This document shows positions 63,134 through 64,000 of a DNA stretch of 64,000 bases, piece by piece (within the stretch, counting starts at the first letter, position 1; the number at the start of each line of letters is the position of its first letter). The notes below the pieces were generated by a model. That model ran no database searches. It was given only the letters and a program-made list of their open reading frames with translations, and had not been told where the DNA came from. This DNA is from CBDCZI01 sp965224495 (GTDB lineage: Bacteria > Bacteroidota > Bacteroidia > Cytophagales > JAAEPT01): positions 1 to 64,000 of the forward strand of contig CBDCZI010000020.1 of the NCBI GenBank assembly GCA_965224495.1. Reading direction: 5' to 3'. Both the position numbers and the translations under genes were made by a program.

Positions 63134-64000
63134 ATGAAAAATCTTTTTAAAGGCATTGTCTTGTCTTTGCTATTTGTAATGAGTTCTACAGGAGCTTATT
63201 CATACATTACAGCTTCTGATTTGAGGTATGAATATGTAGGGAATGGTAATTATACTTTTTATCTCGATGTTTATACAGAATGTGATGGGGCGGTAGATTT
63301 AGAAAAAATACCTTTTCAGAAACTGATTATCGAGTCACCAAAATTAGGCATAGAGTTGGTTAATGCGTTAACGGTTAATCTGACTAAAATAAAAAAAGAG
63401 ACAGTTTACATTTTATGTAGCAATAAAGCTATAAACTGTCAAGGAGGTAGCGTGAGAGGCTTAGAAAAGTTTACTTATAAGGGAACCATGAATTTTGGTC
63501 AACTTACAGAGACAGATGATTGGTTAGTATATTGGGCAAAAAACTTTAGAAGTGTTAATCTTACAACAACTAATAACAGCGTAAATCAAGCCTATTATGT
63601 AGAAACTACATTGAACACAAAAGACATCGCATCTAATAGTTCTCCTGTCTTTCATAATTCCCCAATTATCACAGCCATTATAGGGGAAGAAAATGTATAT
63701 AATCCACAAATAGAGGATACTGACGGAGACGAACTTCGCTTTGAAATAGTAAGCCCTAGAATCTCTGCAGATGTAGATATCTTGTACAAAAATGGTTTTG
63801 ATGAAACAAATCCAGTTACAGCAGGTACGCCAATGACAATTGATAGCGAAGGAAAAATTACTTTTTCGCCTACTGTAGCGGGAGAAATAGGCATTGTAGA
63901 TATACTTGTTTCTGAATATAGAAATGGTCAATTAATTGCTACAACAAGTCGAGCAATTCAATTTAACACCTTTGATGATGTGAATAACGCCCCTGTAATG
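63134..64000 (+). CDS. Large surface adhesin, N-terminal part (cut by window edge)
   Basis: ATG 63134 opens a frame of 289 codons with no stop up to the last base. It has a signal peptide (MKNLFKGIVLSLLFVMSSTG), then ASDLRYEYVGNGNYTFYLDV, and later SSPVFHNSPIITAI, EDTDGDELRF and a TPTVAGEIG-like strand with VSEYRNGQLIATTSRAIQF. This pattern is common at the start of giant Bacteroidota proteins ending in a gliding-motility or type-B T9SS sorting domain. The C-terminus is outside the window, so that is inferred. Confidence 0.8.
   Translation, partial: MKNLFKGIVLSLLFVMSSTGAYSYITASDLRYEYVGNGNYTFYLDVYTECDGAVDLEKIPFQKLIIESPKLGIELVNALTVNLTKIKKETVYILCSNKAINCQGGSVRGLEKFTYKGTMNFGQLTETDDWLVYWAKNFRSVNLTTTNNSVNQAYYVETTLNTKDIASNSSPVFHNSPIITAIIGEENVYNPQIEDTDGDELRFEIVSPRISADVDILYKNGFDETNPVTAGTPMTIDSEGKITFSPTVAGEIGIVDILVSEYRNGQLIATTSRAIQFNTFDDVNNAPVM

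Noticed and set aside
63524..63931. Minus-strand frames under the adhesin start
   Set aside because: Shadows of the open plus-strand frame from 63134.
1..64000. tRNA, rRNA, CRISPR, prophage or riboswitch
   Set aside because: I looked for conserved T-loop patterns, regular direct repeats, phage genes and TPP or cobalamin leader motifs and found none by eye.

Overview
The window is a stretch of a low-GC Bacteroidota chromosome, most likely of the class Flavobacteriia. The evidence is the mreB-mreC-mreD-mrdA-rodA cluster, the mutY-ssb-gldE order, signal peptides and lipoproteins typical of the phylum, a type-B T9SS-like adhesin N-terminus, promoter boxes of the form TAnnTTTG, and almost no Shine-Dalgarno sequences. 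No rRNA, tRNA, CRISPR array or prophage was seen. Species cannot be named from the sequence alone.

Layout. 1-5787: the cell-elongation operon, read leftward (mreB, mreC, mreD, mrdA, rodA), followed by a gene cut by the left edge. 5788-6364: repeats only. 6365-10100: a small membrane protein, a secreted degenerate trypsin-like protein paired with an MtfA-like peptidase, and hemB. 10104-17700: a SPOR protein, a cysteine desulfurase, a radical SAM gene split by an intact IS1182-type element (12535-14198, 4-bp target duplication CCGT), a TPR protein, and an overlapping MFS/ABM pair. 17729-25198: two leftward operons, one with a SPOR-like/alanine symporter fusion and an HHH protein, the other holB-hemC-two cyclophilin lipoproteins-rmlD-like-small secreted protein. 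25247-29776: a GlmU-like protein, PPK2, a toxin-antitoxin pair whose toxin looks broken, a YdjM-like protein and a TrmH-like methyltransferase. 29889-33764: an OmpA/TSP3 protein, then a repeat-rich island around a class II Fic gene, then HU. 33904-40647: mutY, ssb, gldE, greA, HIT, a secreted FKBP, an NrnA-like DHH enzyme and ndk. 40762-51979: an MMPL transporter with a TMEM43-like protein, a beta-CASP nuclease, thiE, two peptidyl-prolyl isomerases, a DUF4403 lipoprotein, an SPFH protein and an LTA-synthase-like enzyme. 52088-60749: lysS, yicC, a Spx/ArsC-like protein, dnaN, a DsbD-like protein and an M20 dipeptidase. 60919-64000: a co-directional surface cluster of a lipoprotein, a secreted beta-sandwich protein, a secreted caspase-family protease and the start of a large adhesin that runs off the right edge.

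Most genes are housekeeping. The unusual content is in the spacers. There are four copies of a roughly 95-230 bp three-box repeat and five copies of a 21-bp hairpin whose stem changes are compensatory between copies. A 94-bp direct repeat flanks the fic gene. The best candidates for poorly described biology are the caspase/adhesin cluster at the right edge, the fic repeat island, and the pseudoprotease-MtfA pair.
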